Positions 14,053 to 14,102 of a stretch of 14,102 nucleotides of DNA are shown piece by piece. How positions within the stretch are numbered: the stretch's first letter is position 1; the number at the start of each line of letters is the position of its first letter. The notes under the pieces were generated by a model. It was not told where the DNA came from. It saw nothing but the letters and a program-made list of their open reading frames with translations, and made no database searches. Both the position numbers and the translations under genes were made by a program. Source of the stretch: Pseudomonadota bacterium (GTDB taxonomy: Bacteria; Desulfobacterota; JADFVX01). The stretch spans positions 1-14,102 of the forward strand of contig JADFVX010000111.1 of assembly GCA_015222755.1 (NCBI GenBank), in the 5' to 3' direction.

Positions 14053-14102
14053 TTCGGGTCCTTCATAGCATTAAGTCAAAACACTTACCTTGGCACTTAC
14101 AA

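Overview
The window looks like a chromosomal segment of a free-living Gram-negative bacterium. Supporting signs are two lipoproteins with lipoboxes, a membrane-anchored multi-PAS histidine kinase and a DASS-type transporter. Scattered short palindromic repeats of the 'ATTCCCGC...GCGGGAAT' kind are common in Desulfobacterota and related lineages, but that placement is a guess. Every credible gene lies on the minus strand, so transcription runs from high to low coordinates. There are no tRNA or rRNA genes, transposases, phage genes or CRISPR arrays.

Layout in transcription order: (1) a large orphan sensor histidine kinase (10948-14052), with no response regulator in view; (2) a 513-base gap (10435-10947) with a hairpin, a TGTCATNCC palindromic repeat, a degenerate ~9-bp periodic repeat and a good sigma70-like promoter; (3) a compact run of genes, threonine synthase-like, CysO-like small sulfur carrier, CysK, CysM-like, JAMM protease, HesA/MoeB-like E1 enzyme, radical SAM protein, DASS transporter and UspA-family protein (10434 down to 2576), probably one operon; (4) two tandem paralogous lipoproteins (2335-1166 and 977-1). 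The second is cut by the window edge.

The centre of interest is the CysO-type (protein-thiocarboxylate) cysteine pathway. In Mycobacterium tuberculosis an E1-like enzyme adenylates the C-terminal diglycine of CysO. Sulfur is loaded as a thiocarboxylate, CysM joins it to O-phosphoserine, and the JAMM peptidase Mec releases cysteine. All four parts are adjacent here. The carrier ends in Gly-Gly-Arg-Phe, so it needs trimming before activation, and the JAMM protease is the natural candidate. The E1 protein has no rhodanese domain, so the sulfur donor is not obvious. A normal OAS-type CysK sits beside the CysM-like enzyme. The CysM-like enzyme carries a lysine where mycobacterial CysM has its phosphate-binding Arg220, and it appears to start at a rare CTG codon placed after a perfect GGAGG. 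A radical SAM protein with unusual CX8CX2C spacing and a divergent DASS transporter follow with short gaps, suggesting roles in the same sulfur assimilation module.
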